Below are positions 32,265 through 41,113 of a stretch of DNA of 64,000 bases, one piece after another. Made by a program: the position numbers and the translations under genes. Below the pieces are notes generated by a model. It was not told the origin of the DNA. It did not search any database and saw only the letters and a list, made by a program, of their open reading frames with translations. The DNA is from an uncultured Ruminiclostridium sp. (GTDB lineage: Bacteria > Bacillota > Clostridia > Oscillospirales > Acutalibacteraceae): assembly GCA_902490005.1 (NCBI GenBank), contig CABUCM010000001.1:62001-126000 (forward strand). The letters are read 5' to 3'. Position 1 is the stretch's first letter. Every line of letters starts with the position of its first letter.

Positions 32265-33146
32265 ATGGAACCCAGCGTGAAGGAACCAAAAAAGCACGGC
32301 ACGGTATTGTACCCTTTTGAAGTTTACATCAATCAAAAGAACGCCGAGCCTTTTTTTGTTCCTTATCATTGGCATAAGGAGATCGAGATGCTTTGCCTAG
32401 AGCGGGGAGAAGCCACCGTTACTGTCAACGGGGTGGATTATCCGGGGAAGGCGGGTGATATTTTTGTCATCAGCCCGGAGGAGCTTCACGCCATTCAATC
32501 ACAGGATGACTCGATTTTTTACTATGCCTGCGTGTTCCAGCTATCGTTTTTATCGTTCGAGGGTTTTGACCAGGGACAGAGCCAGTGGCTGAACCCCTTG
32601 TTTTCCCATACTCTTTTATTTCCCACGAAAATAGCAAAAAATTCTCCGGGGGCGGAGGAAATCCACCGGGAACTGGAAGAATTGATTCAAAGCAATTTGA
32701 GAAAAGATCTGGGATATTCCCTGTTTACAAAGGCATGTCTGCTGAAAATCATCAGCCTGATGGCCCGGGAGAAGCTTTTGATCCCGGTGGAGGAAAAGGC
32801 CAGCAACTATTCTTCCGCCAAAACAGAACTGATGAAGGAAATGGTGTCCTATCTCCAAAGCCATTACGGAGAAAAAATTACGCTGGAAAGCATGGCGAAA
32901 AAATTCCATTTGTCTCCGAAATATTTTTGCCGCTTTTTCAAGGGTAATTTTGGGAAAAGCATGGTGGAATATTTGAATTATTTCCGTATGGAACAGGCCG
33001 CGAAATATTTGTTGGAGACCGACCAGAGGATCCTGGATATTTCATTGCGGGTTGGCTTTGAAAACTTCAGTTATTTTATCAAAAAATTCAGGGAGGTTTA
33101 CGGCTGTACCCCTTCAGCTTTCCGTAAACAGGCCCTGGAAGCTTAA
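32265..33146 (+). CDS. AraC-family regulator with cupin sensor
   Basis: A 293-residue protein. The N-terminal cupin fold (FFVPYHWHKEIEMLCLERGE) binds the effector and the C-terminal ~100 residues hold two helix-turn-helix units (ITLESMAKKFHLSPKYFCRF and ILDISLRVGFENFSYFIKKF). AGAGGAGGG precedes the ATG. It is divergent from the GH13 gene over a 122-base region, so it probably responds to a disaccharide and activates the glucosidase. Confidence 0.9.
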   Translation: MEPSVKEPKKHGTVLYPFEVYINQKNAEPFFVPYHWHKEIEMLCLERGEATVTVNGVDYPGKAGDIFVISPEELHAIQSQDDSIFYYACVFQLSFLSFEGFDQGQSQWLNPLFSHTLLFPTKIAKNSPGAEEIHRELEELIQSNLRKDLGYSLFTKACLLKIISLMAREKLLIPVEEKASNYSSAKTELMKEMVSYLQSHYGEKITLESMAKKFHLSPKYFCRFFKGNFGKSMVEYLNYFRMEQAAKYLLETDQRILDISLRVGFENFSYFIKKFREVYGCTPSAFRKQALEA

Positions 33147-33148
33147 AA

Positions 33149-33206
33149 AAGCCAAGAAACCGGCGGGAGAAAGAGCTTCTCCGGCGCCGGTTCCTTGGCT
33201 TTTTGT
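33149..33206. terminator. Terminator after the AraC gene
   Basis: AAAGCCAAGAAACCGGCG pairs with CGCCGGTTCCTTGGCTTTT, with one mismatch region. Confidence 0.8.
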
Positions 33207-33247
33207 TACTGTATTTTTTAGGAAGGAGTGGGTTAATTAAATCGGGA

Positions 33248-34012
33248 TTATTTGATATCCCGTTTTTGGAAGGACCAAAGCCCCAGGAGGGCAAACACAA
33301 CAAAATAGGCGATTCCTACCAACAGGGAACGGGTCATCATTTCTGAGGTCACGCCTCCGCTTACTAGATTGGCGGCATTGGTAGAAAGCAGGTAATCAGA
33401 CAGGGCCACTTCTACGTTAAAGATCTTGTGCAGCCCGGCCTGGGCTAACTGAACAAACAAATTAATGAACTGCATCGTAATGCAAAGGTTGATGGCGATA
33501 GCCGCGCCGGACTGGCGGATCAGCATAGAGACCATGACGAATACGGAGGTATAAGCGAGGGTAAGCAAAATTTCCAGGCCGATAATTTTTAAGGTTTCCG
33601 GCCAAAAGGAGGCGGATACTTCCCCAAAGCCCCACATAATGGCGGCGGTGCCGGTATAAGCGACGCTGTATACCAGCTGAATGACCAAGGCGATGACGCA
33701 GGCGCCGATCAGCTTGGAAAAGTAAATGCCGGTACGGCTGAATCCACGGGAAGCGATATTTTTGATGGTTCCAAAACCAAATTCAGAAGCGGCGAAAATA
33801 GAAACTACAATAGCGATGAAAATTTTACTGTCGCCGGCAAAGGTGGAAAGCATGGTGTTGGAAGCGTTATAGGTACCCATATCCACAAATTGAGCGGTAT
33901 AATCCAGCATAAAGATCGAACCGACAGCCAGCGCCAACGCGATCAATAAGCAGATGGGAAAGGATTTCATTTTGGAAAGTTTATAAAAATCTGATTTTAA
34001 TAAGCCGGACAT
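33248..34012 (-). CDS. ABC-2 transporter permease
   Basis: A 254-residue membrane protein with about six hydrophobic segments, starting MSGLLKSDFYKLSKMKSFPI, typical for permeases of bacitracin/lantibiotic-type exporters. It overlaps the preceding ATPase stop by one base. The first long extracytoplasmic loop (DYTAQFVDMGTYNASNTMLS) is the family feature. The substrate is unknown. Confidence 0.85.
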   Translation of the reverse strand: MSGLLKSDFYKLSKMKSFPICLLIALALAVGSIFMLDYTAQFVDMGTYNASNTMLSTFAGDSKIFIAIVVSIFAASEFGFGTIKNIASRGFSRTGIYFSKLIGACVIALVIQLVYSVAYTGTAAIMWGFGEVSASFWPETLKIIGLEILLTLAYTSVFVMVSMLIRQSGAAIAINLCITMQFINLFVQLAQAGLHKIFNVEVALSDYLLSTNAANLVSGGVTSEMMTRSLLVGIAYFVVFALLGLWSFQKRDIK

Positions 34013-34917
34013 TAGCGATCCCCTCCAGTCACTTGAATGAAATAGTTTTCCAGATCCGCGTTGGACATGGAAATGGAATTGACGATAATATCGTGTTTGG
34101 CGAGGGCCGTATTGATGGTACCGGCTTCGTCCAGGTGGTCGAATAGGGAAATAGTGCCGTCAGCATTCAATTTGTAGTTTTTGGTACCCACGACGTTTTC
34201 CAGAATCGCGCAGGCCTCCGGAACCCGGTCCACTTGAATGATTAGGCTGGATTGGCACCTGGCCTCCAGCTCCTCGGCGGTAAATTCGTCGATCATCACG
34301 CCATTGTCGATGATGCCGTACCGGGTAGCCAGCTTAGAGAGTTCCCCGAGAATATGGCTGGAAATCAAAACCGTGATGCCGTGCTCATGGTTCAAGCGCT
34401 GGATCAATTCGCGGATTTCCTTAATGCCGGTTGGGTCTAAGCCGTTGGTAGGTTCATCTAAAAATAGAAAGTCAGGCTCGCCGATCAGGGCGATGGCGAT
34501 AGCCAGGCGCTGCTTCATACCCAAAGAAAAGTTCTTGGCCTTTTTCTTGCGGGTATCATCCAGGCCCACTGTGCGCAGCACCCGGTCGATGACAGATAGG
34601 TCTTTGATGCCCTGCAGCTTGCATTGGGCCATAAGATTCTGCTTGGCGGTCATATGGGGGATCACCGCGGGATACTCAATCACCGTGCCGATCTTTTTTC
34701 TCATCTGCGTCAGGTTGCCGCTGCCGAAAAGCTCCAGGCTTCCGCTGCTGGGAGCGGCCAGCCCAACCGCCATGCGGATCAGCGTGGTTTTACCGGCGCC
34801 GTTTTTACCAATGAACCCATAAATGTCGCCGCGGTTTACGGTCATGGAAACATGGTCCACCGCTTTTTTACCGGAAAACACTTTGGTAAGTTCAGTTGTT
34901 TTTAAAACTGTATCCAT
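34012..34917 (-). CDS. ABC transporter ATPase (BcrA/LptB-like)
   Basis: A 301-residue ATPase with Walker A GKNGAGKTT, signature FSLGMKQRLAIA, Walker B FLFLDEPTNGLD and H-loop SSHILGE. The C-terminal extension matches BcrA-type exporters. The ATG at 34917 follows AAAGGAGA. It is not next to a two-component system or GntR gene, though its promoter carries a nested palindrome. Confidence 0.9.
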   Translation of the reverse strand: MDTVLKTTELTKVFSGKKAVDHVSMTVNRGDIYGFIGKNGAGKTTLIRMAVGLAAPSSGSLELFGSGNLTQMRKKIGTVIEYPAVIPHMTAKQNLMAQCKLQGIKDLSVIDRVLRTVGLDDTRKKKAKNFSLGMKQRLAIAIALIGEPDFLFLDEPTNGLDPTGIKEIRELIQRLNHEHGITVLISSHILGELSKLATRYGIIDNGVMIDEFTAEELEARCQSSLIIQVDRVPEACAILENVVGTKNYKLNADGTISLFDHLDEAGTINTALAKHDIIVNSISMSNADLENYFIQVTGGDR

Positions 34918-34940
34918 ATACCTTTCTCCTTTGTGTACTT

Positions 34941-35004
34941 GTATTATTGTATTATATGATTAATACACTAGAACAATAATACAGCCAACATTTGGATTTG
35001 TCAA
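34941..35004 (-). promoter_or_regulatory. Promoter with nested palindromes for the ABC pair
   Basis: On the minus strand TTGACA (34999-35004), 17 bases and TATTAT (34976-34981) are near consensus. The -10 lies inside an arm of the perfect inverted repeat GTATTATTGT (34941-34950) / ACAATAATAC (34973-34982), and TGTATTA-6-TAATACA (34948-34967) sits within. A repressor must bind here, but no regulator gene is adjacent. Confidence 0.65.
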
Positions 35005-35007
35005 TAC

Positions 35008-35050
35008 TTTTTTTCAAAAAAAATGGAACCCCCGGCCTTAGGGGTTCCAT
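35008..35050 (-). terminator. Terminator of the SDR gene
   Basis: ATGGAACCCC (35023-35032) and GGGGTTCCAT (35041-35050) form the stem, with a T-run on the minus strand. The stem overlaps the last codons of the gene. Confidence 0.75.
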
Positions 35051-36075
35051 TGAACAGAAAATTTCGTTTTAATACGCTGATGATCCTTAAGCCAGCAGGC
35101 GGTGTCCCGCAGGGTTTCCTCAATGGGGCGGGGCTGGTAATTCAGCTCCCGGGTGGCCTTTTCGTGGGAGAACAGGGCGTTGCTGTCTAAGGTGTAAAGG
35201 GAATAGGAGGTATACAGCGGCGGCTGCTTCAGCATTTTATAATATATCTCGGAAAGAGGGGCGGTAGCCTTGGCGAACCAGAGGGGGAGGACGGTTTTCA
35301 GCTTTTTCTTGCCGGTAATGTCGTGCAGGGTGTCCAGAATGAATTTTACCGGGAAAAACCGGTTGGATAGGATATAGCATTCTCCCGGCTGGCCGTTTTC
35401 CACACAGGAGAGGATACCGTCGGCCACATCCCGCACGTCGACAAAATCATAGCCGCCCTTGACGCAGGCGGTGAGCCGGCCGTTTAAATAGTCGATTACC
35501 ATTTGGGTCAAATGTCCCCGGCCGAAATCTCCCGGGCCGATAATCCCCGAGGGATGGACGATAGAGGCGTTCAGCCCATACTGATTTACCGCGTCCAGCA
35601 CAGCTTGTGAGGCCTCCGATTTGGTCTTCGCATAAGGCCCGTGAACTTCTCCCGGCTGAAAGGAAGAAACCTCAGTGATGACTTTGCCGTTTTCCAGCTC
35701 GGGAATGGCATGCACAGAGCTGACGTGCACCAGCTTTTTCACCTGGTTGAGGACACACAGCTTTACAATATTTTTGGTTCCCTGTACGTTTACGTCGTAC
35801 AGCCGCTGTTGATACTTGGAAGAAATAGAAACGATTCCAGCGGTATGGATCACCACTAGCTCCTGATCGATTTTGTGGGCGAAGAAGGGGATCAGGCTTT
35901 CCGGGTCCCGCACGTCGCCCCGGATGATTTCCACGCCGGGATCGAAGCAGGGGATAGAATGGTCCTCCGGCAAGGCGAGTCCCCGAACCTGCGCTCCCAG
36001 CTGGCGCAGCTTTCCAATGACGATGTTCCCTAAATGCCCCATGGCACCGGTCACCAAATATAAAGGAGACGACAT
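35038..36075 (-). CDS. NAD-dependent epimerase/dehydratase (extended SDR)
   Basis: A 345-residue enzyme with the Rossmann motif TGAMGHLG at the N-terminus and the catalytic YAKTK near residue 148. Segments HTAGIVSI and FVDVRDVADGILSCV are typical of 3-beta-HSD/dihydroflavonol-reductase-like SDRs. AAGGAGCTG precedes the ATG. Substrate and pathway are not shown by context; the neighbours are a sugar-binding protein and an ABC exporter. Confidence 0.85.
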   Translation of the reverse strand: MSSPLYLVTGAMGHLGNIVIGKLRQLGAQVRGLALPEDHSIPCFDPGVEIIRGDVRDPESLIPFFAHKIDQELVVIHTAGIVSISSKYQQRLYDVNVQGTKNIVKLCVLNQVKKLVHVSSVHAIPELENGKVITEVSSFQPGEVHGPYAKTKSEASQAVLDAVNQYGLNASIVHPSGIIGPGDFGRGHLTQMVIDYLNGRLTACVKGGYDFVDVRDVADGILSCVENGQPGECYILSNRFFPVKFILDTLHDITGKKKLKTVLPLWFAKATAPLSEIYYKMLKQPPLYTSYSLYTLDSNALFSHEKATRELNYQPRPIEETLRDTACWLKDHQRIKTKFSVQWNP

Positions 36076-36211
36076 ACTTAACAGCTCCTTTCTGCCGTTT
36101 TTATTTCTATTGTTATTATAGCTTCCAAATAAGAAATATCCATGAATATAAATTGAATTTTCCTTAGATAAAAACGGCCTGTTTGGGGCATTCTTATTTT
36201 GGAAAAAGGAA

Positions 36212-36251
36212 ACGCTCCTCCGAAAAGCCCTAGAGCTGTTCAGAGGAGCGT
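36212..36251 (-). terminator. Terminator of the orphan binding-protein gene
   Basis: ACGCTCCTC (36212-36220) and GAGGAGCGT (36243-36251) pair. On the minus strand a CT-rich tail with T-runs follows. Confidence 0.7.
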
Positions 36252-36289
36252 AACCTTATAGAAATGTTATTGATGGAACAAAGCAATGA

Positions 36290-37660
36290 TTAGTTCTGCT
36301 GAGAAGCGATAGCGTCCTGTACCAGTTCGTCGCCATAGGCGCCGATCTCGGCGGCGTCGCTGGAAGCTCCGGTGAAGGCCATTTGAGCGACCTTGCCCAG
36401 CAGAGCCTCGCCGTCGATTACGCTCCAGCCGTCATAGACTTCCGGAATCGGATAGGTGGCAGGAGTCATGTAATCCAGAATCTTAGAGCCTTGCTTTGCG
36501 AAAGCAAAGTCTTCGCTGACAGACAGTCCCTCATAAGTGGGCCATTCGCCGCATTCGGCGTTGGTGAAGATAGGCTGGCTGTTTTCTACGATCTTGCCGC
36601 AGATCTGCTCGGCCAATTTAGGATTTTTACTCTGGGCGAATACGCCGATGCCATTGATAAAGGTGCAGGCGCGTTTATCGTTGGTATCAGGTCCGGTCAG
36701 AACATCCATAACGCCGGTAACAGCGGCAATTTCCGGATCAGCGGCCAGATCCTGGGCCATATCGTGAATGATAACTGCGGCCTGGCCATCCAGATAAATC
36801 TTCGTTAAGTCGGTTCTCTTGTAGCTGGAAAGGCTCTTGGGAACCAGGCCCTCCTGATACATCTGAATCCAATAATCATACATGTGCAGGGCATTATCAT
36901 CGGACATTGCGGATACTACGTTGTTTTCAGCGTCGTATTTGCAGGCGCCGGTGTTGTTGTTAATTAAGGACATCAGAGCCAGATGGTTTGCCTGGCCGCC
37001 GGAAAGTTCAAAGATGAAGGGATCGATGTTGTATTTCTCCTTGACCTTTCTCAAAGCATCCATAAACTCATCCCAGGTTTTGGGAGATTCGGTATAGCCT
37101 ACCTCGGCAAACATATCGGTACGATAATACAGCATATCGATTCCTACCATGTAGGGAAGCTGTACCAGTTTGCCTTCATATCTTCTGGAAGCCCAAATGG
37201 ATTCGCTGAACTTAGAGCCGAATTCCTCGTCAGCGTCCAGTTCGTCTAAATAGTAGATCTCTCCCATACGGGCAAAGGTCTCGGCGGTGCCGTAACCGGC
37301 GGCAAAAATATCAGGCGCGGTGCCGCTGTTGACGGCAGTTAAGTGAACCTGATAAAAGTTGTCCCAAGGAAGGTTCACGTACTCGATATCGCCATCCAGC
37401 TGGTCCGCGAATTCAGCGTTAACCTTAGTGAGTACTTCCTCCATCGCCGGGACATAGGTGTCCGGGCCGCCCCAAGCCATGTCCCAGAAGACAATATGGC
37501 TTTTTTCGGTAGATTCCCCTTGGCTTGATTCTCCTGCCGCAGAAGAATCTCCCGCAGGTTCGGAACTGCCGGTGGTTTCCTGGTTACAGGCCGATGCGAA
37601 AATCATCATACCAGCCAGCAGCGCTGCAAGAACTGATTTTGCTTTTTTGTTTGCGTTCAT
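36290..37660 (-). CDS. Orphan extracellular sugar-binding lipoprotein
   Basis: The long frame starts at 37825, but the signal peptide begins at ATG 37660 (MNANKKAKSVLAALLAGMMI...FASAC, lipobox ASAC) with AGGAGGG upstream. The 456-residue protein matches family 1 solute-binding proteins: HIVFWDMAWGG near the N-terminus and the central YNIDPFIFELSGGQ segment. No permease or ATPase gene is adjacent on either side, so it may serve the permeases at 16199-17992 or another locus, or act as a sensor. Confidence 0.85.
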   Translation of the reverse strand: MNANKKAKSVLAALLAGMMIFASACNQETTGSSEPAGDSSAAGESSQGESTEKSHIVFWDMAWGGPDTYVPAMEEVLTKVNAEFADQLDGDIEYVNLPWDNFYQVHLTAVNSGTAPDIFAAGYGTAETFARMGEIYYLDELDADEEFGSKFSESIWASRRYEGKLVQLPYMVGIDMLYYRTDMFAEVGYTESPKTWDEFMDALRKVKEKYNIDPFIFELSGGQANHLALMSLINNNTGACKYDAENNVVSAMSDDNALHMYDYWIQMYQEGLVPKSLSSYKRTDLTKIYLDGQAAVIIHDMAQDLAADPEIAAVTGVMDVLTGPDTNDKRACTFINGIGVFAQSKNPKLAEQICGKIVENSQPIFTNAECGEWPTYEGLSVSEDFAFAKQGSKILDYMTPATYPIPEVYDGWSVIDGEALLGKVAQMAFTGASSDAAEIGAYGDELVQDAIASQQN

Positions 37661-37933
37661 TCTTTTCCCTCCTGAAATAATCAATATCCAAAGCCGCAAA
37701 AGCGGTTGGTTAACAAAGATGAGCAATAAAAAATGTTTATTGTTATTTTGACTATTTTTTATAATTAAGTCGTATAAATTGTGACTAAATTGTCGCATAC
37801 TTTCGAAATATTGACCACCGGACAAAATTGATGTAAAATACCCTATAAATTATTGTTTTTGCGTTTTCGTTGCGTTTTCATGGCGTTACATAGCGGTTAC
37901 CCAAAAATAAGTGCTTTAATAAGGAGATTTTTT

Positions 37934-38509
37934 ATGAAGGCAAGACCGATTACTCAGGAAACGGTATATCTTTATCACATCAGCCAAGATTCTCAGCGGG
38001 GACAGGATATCGCCCGGGCTATGGAGGGGATCTCTGTTCCAGTGGAGGAAATAAAAGAGGAGCTTTTGGGAGAAACCCTTGGTTATTGCCTGGGGCTTCC
38101 CGGGTTTCCGAAAACTGGCGGGCCCATTCCCGAAGCAGGCTTTGAAGAGGAAGTCCTGGTGATGAAAGGCTTTACAAAACAAAGTATGGACCGGATGCTG
38201 AAGGAATTTCAGAGGAAAAATATTCCTCCCGTCGCTTTAAAGGCGGTTCTGACAGAGCATAACAGCAAATGGAGATGCATCGATTTTTTTAAAGAGCTGA
38301 AGCGGGAGCATCTGTTTATGAACGCCTATCAGTCTTTGCGGCGGCTGGTATTTTTAGCGGAGCAGCAAAAGGGTCAGACAGCGGAGCTTCAGGAAGCGGT
38401 GCGCAAGGCTAGAGAACAGTTGGCAAAAGGGGACCAGGTCAGTTTTGAAGAGCTGGCACAGGTGCTGGAAGAACTGAAAAATTCTTTTTCTAAAAATAAC
38501 GTGGAATAA
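37934..38509 (+). CDS. DUF3783 protein (~191 aa)
   Basis: The ATG at 37934 is preferred (AAGGAG at 37921) over a longer frame from 37853. The protein matches DUF3783: an N-terminal part (VYLYHISQDSQRGQDIARAM) and the central EEVLVMKGFTKQSMDRMLKE with NIPPVALKAVLTEHN. The last ~50 residues are coiled coil. It has been seen in many Clostridia, with no known function. A single-gene unit. Confidence 0.8.
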   Translation: MKARPITQETVYLYHISQDSQRGQDIARAMEGISVPVEEIKEELLGETLGYCLGLPGFPKTGGPIPEAGFEEEVLVMKGFTKQSMDRMLKEFQRKNIPPVALKAVLTEHNSKWRCIDFFKELKREHLFMNAYQSLRRLVFLAEQQKGQTAELQEAVRKAREQLAKGDQVSFEELAQVLEELKNSFSKNNVE

Positions 38510-38515
38510 AATAAC

Positions 38516-38546
38516 AAAAGGCCCATCAGACGATGGGCCTTTTTTC
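38516..38546. terminator. Bidirectional terminator
   Basis: AAAGGCCCATC and GATGGGCCTTTTTT form a ten-base-pair stem around AGAC, shared by the convergent genes. Confidence 0.85.
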
Positions 38547-38557
38547 TGAAAATGGGA

Positions 38558-39709
38558 TTAATAAATTTTTTGATACAGCTCGCAGATTTCTTCCGGGCTG
38601 GTGTCTTTGGGGTTGCCGGGCGTGCAGGCGTCGATGAAAGCAAACTCGGAAAGGGCCTTCAAATCCTCTTTCTTTACGCCGATTTCGTGGAGCGTCTTGG
38701 GAATCCCCACATCCTCGGACAGCTTTCTCACAGCGTCGATAGCGGCCTTGCGGTATTCCTCCTGGGTCATGTTTTCGGTGCCCTGGACACCCATCGCCTT
38801 GGCGATATCGCGGTATTTCTCACCGGTGCAGGGAGCGTTGTACTCCATGACATAGGGAAGAATTACAGCGTTGGCGACGCCGTGAGGAGTATCATAGAAA
38901 GCGCCCAGAGGATGGGCCATGGAGTGAACGATGCCAAGCCCCACGTTGGAAAAGCCCATGCCGGCCACATACTGGCCTAACGCCATATCCTCGCGGCCCT
39001 TAGGATCGTTTTGAACCGCGGCGCGGAGGGAGCGGGCGATAATTTCAATGGCCTTCAGGTGCATCATATCGGTAAGCTCCCAGGCGCCCTTTGTGATGTA
39101 GCCCTCGATGGCGTGGGTCAGCGCATCCATACCGGTGGCGGCGGTGAGGCCCTTGGGCATAGAGGACATCATATCGGGATCGATGATGGCCACCACAGGG
39201 ATATCATGGCAATCGGCGCAGACAAACTTGCGGCGTTTTTCCTCGTCGGTGATTACATAGTTAATGGTGACCTCCGCGGCGGTGCCGGCAGTGGTGGGGA
39301 CGGCGATAATGGGAACGCACTTATTTTTAGTTACGTCGGCGCCTTCAAGGCTCTTAACGTCGGCGTGCTCCGGGTTGTTGGCAATAATGGCGATGCCCTT
39401 AGCGGTGTCGATGGAGGAACCGCCGCCGATGGCGATGATATAGTCGGCGCCGATGGCCTTGAACATCTCCACGCCGCCCTTCACCACATTCACGGTGGGG
39501 TTGGCTTTCACCTTACCATACACCTCGTAAGCCAGTCCGTTTTCATCCAAAAGCTTCGTGACATTGTCCGCTACATGGAACTGAATCAAATCAGGATCGG
39601 TTACAACCAGAGCTTTTTTGAAACCGCGCTTTTTTGCCTCGGTGACGATGTCACGCACCGCGCCTTTGCCATGATAGCTGGTTTCATTCAGAATAATTCT
39701 GTTTGCCAT
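38558..39709 (-). CDS. fucO: Iron-containing alcohol dehydrogenase, FucO (lactaldehyde reductase) type
   Basis: The 383-residue length equals that of lactaldehyde reductase. Motifs: GGGSSIDTAKG for NAD, and the iron ligands in TGMDALTHAIEGY and GLGIVHSMAHPLGAFYDTPHG. FucO reduces lactaldehyde to 1,2-propanediol at the end of fucose and rhamnose fermentation, and can also reduce related aldehydes. The methylpentose-like genes at 44123-52030 are 5 kb away; joint function is plausible but unproven. AAGGAGTC precedes the ATG. Confidence 0.88.
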   Translation of the reverse strand: MANRIILNETSYHGKGAVRDIVTEAKKRGFKKALVVTDPDLIQFHVADNVTKLLDENGLAYEVYGKVKANPTVNVVKGGVEMFKAIGADYIIAIGGGSSIDTAKGIAIIANNPEHADVKSLEGADVTKNKCVPIIAVPTTAGTAAEVTINYVITDEEKRRKFVCADCHDIPVVAIIDPDMMSSMPKGLTAATGMDALTHAIEGYITKGAWELTDMMHLKAIEIIARSLRAAVQNDPKGREDMALGQYVAGMGFSNVGLGIVHSMAHPLGAFYDTPHGVANAVILPYVMEYNAPCTGEKYRDIAKAMGVQGTENMTQEEYRKAAIDAVRKLSEDVGIPKTLHEIGVKKEDLKALSEFAFIDACTPGNPKDTSPEEICELYQKIY

Positions 39710-39977
39710 AGTTAAGACTCCTTTATTATGTTTTATAGGTGGAAGCCTTCAAAAGGCTCTCCAAAATAACGATAGGTTGCTAAAAACAGTATACCGTAGT
39801 TTGTGGTTTTTGTCCATATTTGATGATAATTTTGATAACTTTTCGGATTTTTAATCTGTTGTGAATTAAAACGATCAGAACCAATCATATTTCTAACGAT
39901 ATCAAAAACGATACTGAGGAAAACAAAAGCGGTATATTTTTATAAAAAGTGAGAACCCTAATTTTGGAGGTGATAGT

Positions 39978-40130
39978 ATGCCTGATTTATTTAACATGAC
40001 GCCGGAAATGGAAACCTATTTTTCTACCCTGCCGGTCTATGTCCAGGAGAATATTAAGCAGAGCAATCAGAAGATCAATTCGCTGGAAGATTTGCGTACC
40101 GTTTCCCAGAAGCTGATGGAAAGAAAGTAA
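39978..40130 (+). CDS. Small YFxxLP-family protein 1 (50 aa)
   Basis: GGAGGTGATAGT precedes the ATG. The product MPDLFNMTPEMETYFSTLPV continues VQENIKQSN and ends LMERK. The core YFSTLPVYVQENI recurs in the two genes that follow. It is small, acidic-basic mixed and soluble, with no Cys. Function unknown. Confidence 0.75.
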   Translation: MPDLFNMTPEMETYFSTLPVYVQENIKQSNQKINSLEDLRTVSQKLMERK

Positions 40131-40196
40131 GTAAGGCAAAATGGAGGAATACGTTTCCTCCATTTTGATTTTGATAAAATAAAAGGAGAATTCATT

Positions 40197-40370
40197 ATGC
40201 AGAAATATGAGGATTTATACAGCCTGATCCAATCGGACCCCAAAGCCGACCAATATTTTCGCTCTTTGCCGGAATATGTGCAGGACGCGATTTCCAGCAA
40301 GGCTTCAGGCGTAAATTCCTATGAAAGCCTGCTGAGCTATGCTGAAAAGCTGACCCGGGGAGATCTGTAA
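40197..40370 (+). CDS. Small YFxxLP-family protein 2 (57 aa)
   Basis: AAAAGGAGAA precedes the ATG. The product has the core YFRSLPEYVQDAISSKASGV and ends in EKLTRGDL. It shares the YFxSLPxYVQxxI signature with gene 1. The three genes run in one direction within 660 bases, so they probably form one family and transcript. Confidence 0.75.
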   Translation: MQKYEDLYSLIQSDPKADQYFRSLPEYVQDAISSKASGVNSYESLLSYAEKLTRGDL

Positions 40371-40402
40371 CCAAAATCATGAAACGCATAGGGTCAAAAA
40401 TT

Positions 40403-40444
40403 CCCTTGCAAACACACAGGTGTGGGAAGCACACTAACCAAGGG
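40403..40444 (+). promoter_or_regulatory. Hairpin covering the ribosome site of small protein 3
   Basis: CCCTTG (40403-40408) pairs with CAAGGG (40439-40444), with CACAC/GTGTG inside. The right arm contains the Shine-Dalgarno AAGGG of the gene at 40453. It may limit its translation. Confidence 0.4.
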
Positions 40445-40452
40445 TGATATTT

Positions 40453-40638
40453 TTGAAACAGAGCGATTATGGCAGCAGCGATATGCCGGGAATTATCGAC
40501 GTGGTGGGCTATGATGAGGATGACTATTTTTCCACCCTTCCCGAGCGTGTCAAGCAGGAGCTGAGCCAGTACCGGGCTGAAGTTTCAGACCCGTCCGAGC
40601 TGCGGCGCCTGGCAGAAAAAATAATGCTGCGCTATTAA
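40453..40638 (+). CDS. Small YFxxLP-family protein 3 (~61 aa)
   Basis: The start is probably TTG 40453 (AAGGG eight bases before); an in-frame GTG at 40444 overlaps the ribosome site. The core DDYFSTLPERVKQELSQYRA is the divergent third version of the family. A Gly/Asp-rich N-terminus (SDMPGIIDVVGYDEDD) is added. Function unknown. Confidence 0.7.
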   Translation: MKQSDYGSSDMPGIIDVVGYDEDDYFSTLPERVKQELSQYRAEVSDPSELRRLAEKIMLRY

Positions 40639-40751
40639 AAACAAGGGGCGTTTTTTCTTATTTCCAAGATTTTGGAAAAGAAAGGCGTCTCTTTTCTTTT
40701 CCGGGTTCCTGTGCTATGATATTTTTGAAAAAAGCATAGGAGGAAGAAGCC

Positions 40752-41087
40752 GTGAACATACAGATTTTTGGAAAAAACAAATGCTTCGACACGAAAAAAG
40801 CGGAGCGTTATTTTAAAGAGCGGGGCATAAAATACCAGCGGATTGATACCGCCAAATTCGGCATGAGCAAGGGTGAGCTTCAAAGCGTCATTAAGTCGGT
40901 GGGGGGAATCGACTATTTAGTCGATGATAAAAACCCAGACAGCGCTATCGTGAAATATCTTTCCCGGGAGGAAGACAAAATCGAAAAGCTGGTGGAAAAT
41001 CCCAAGTGGCTGAAAACGCCGGTGGTCCGCAACGGCAAACAGGCTACCATCGGCTATCAGCCGGACATTTGGAAAACCTGGGAGTAA
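40752..41087 (+). CDS. ArsC/Spx-like thioredoxin-fold protein
   Basis: A 111-residue protein starting at GTG 40752 (GGAGGAAG upstream). NIQIFGKNKCFDTKKAERYF shows the ArsC fold with one N-terminal Cys, and PVVRNGKQATIGYQPD is the conserved C-terminal loop. The second Cys of the CxxC of Spx is missing. Such proteins are often annotated arsenate reductase, but no arsenic genes are nearby, so a redox or regulatory role is equally likely. Confidence 0.85.
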   Translation: MNIQIFGKNKCFDTKKAERYFKERGIKYQRIDTAKFGMSKGELQSVIKSVGGIDYLVDDKNPDSAIVKYLSREEDKIEKLVENPKWLKTPVVRNGKQATIGYQPDIWKTWE

Positions 41088-41113
41088 TTGTCTTTGGGAA
41101 AAGGAGCTTGTTT

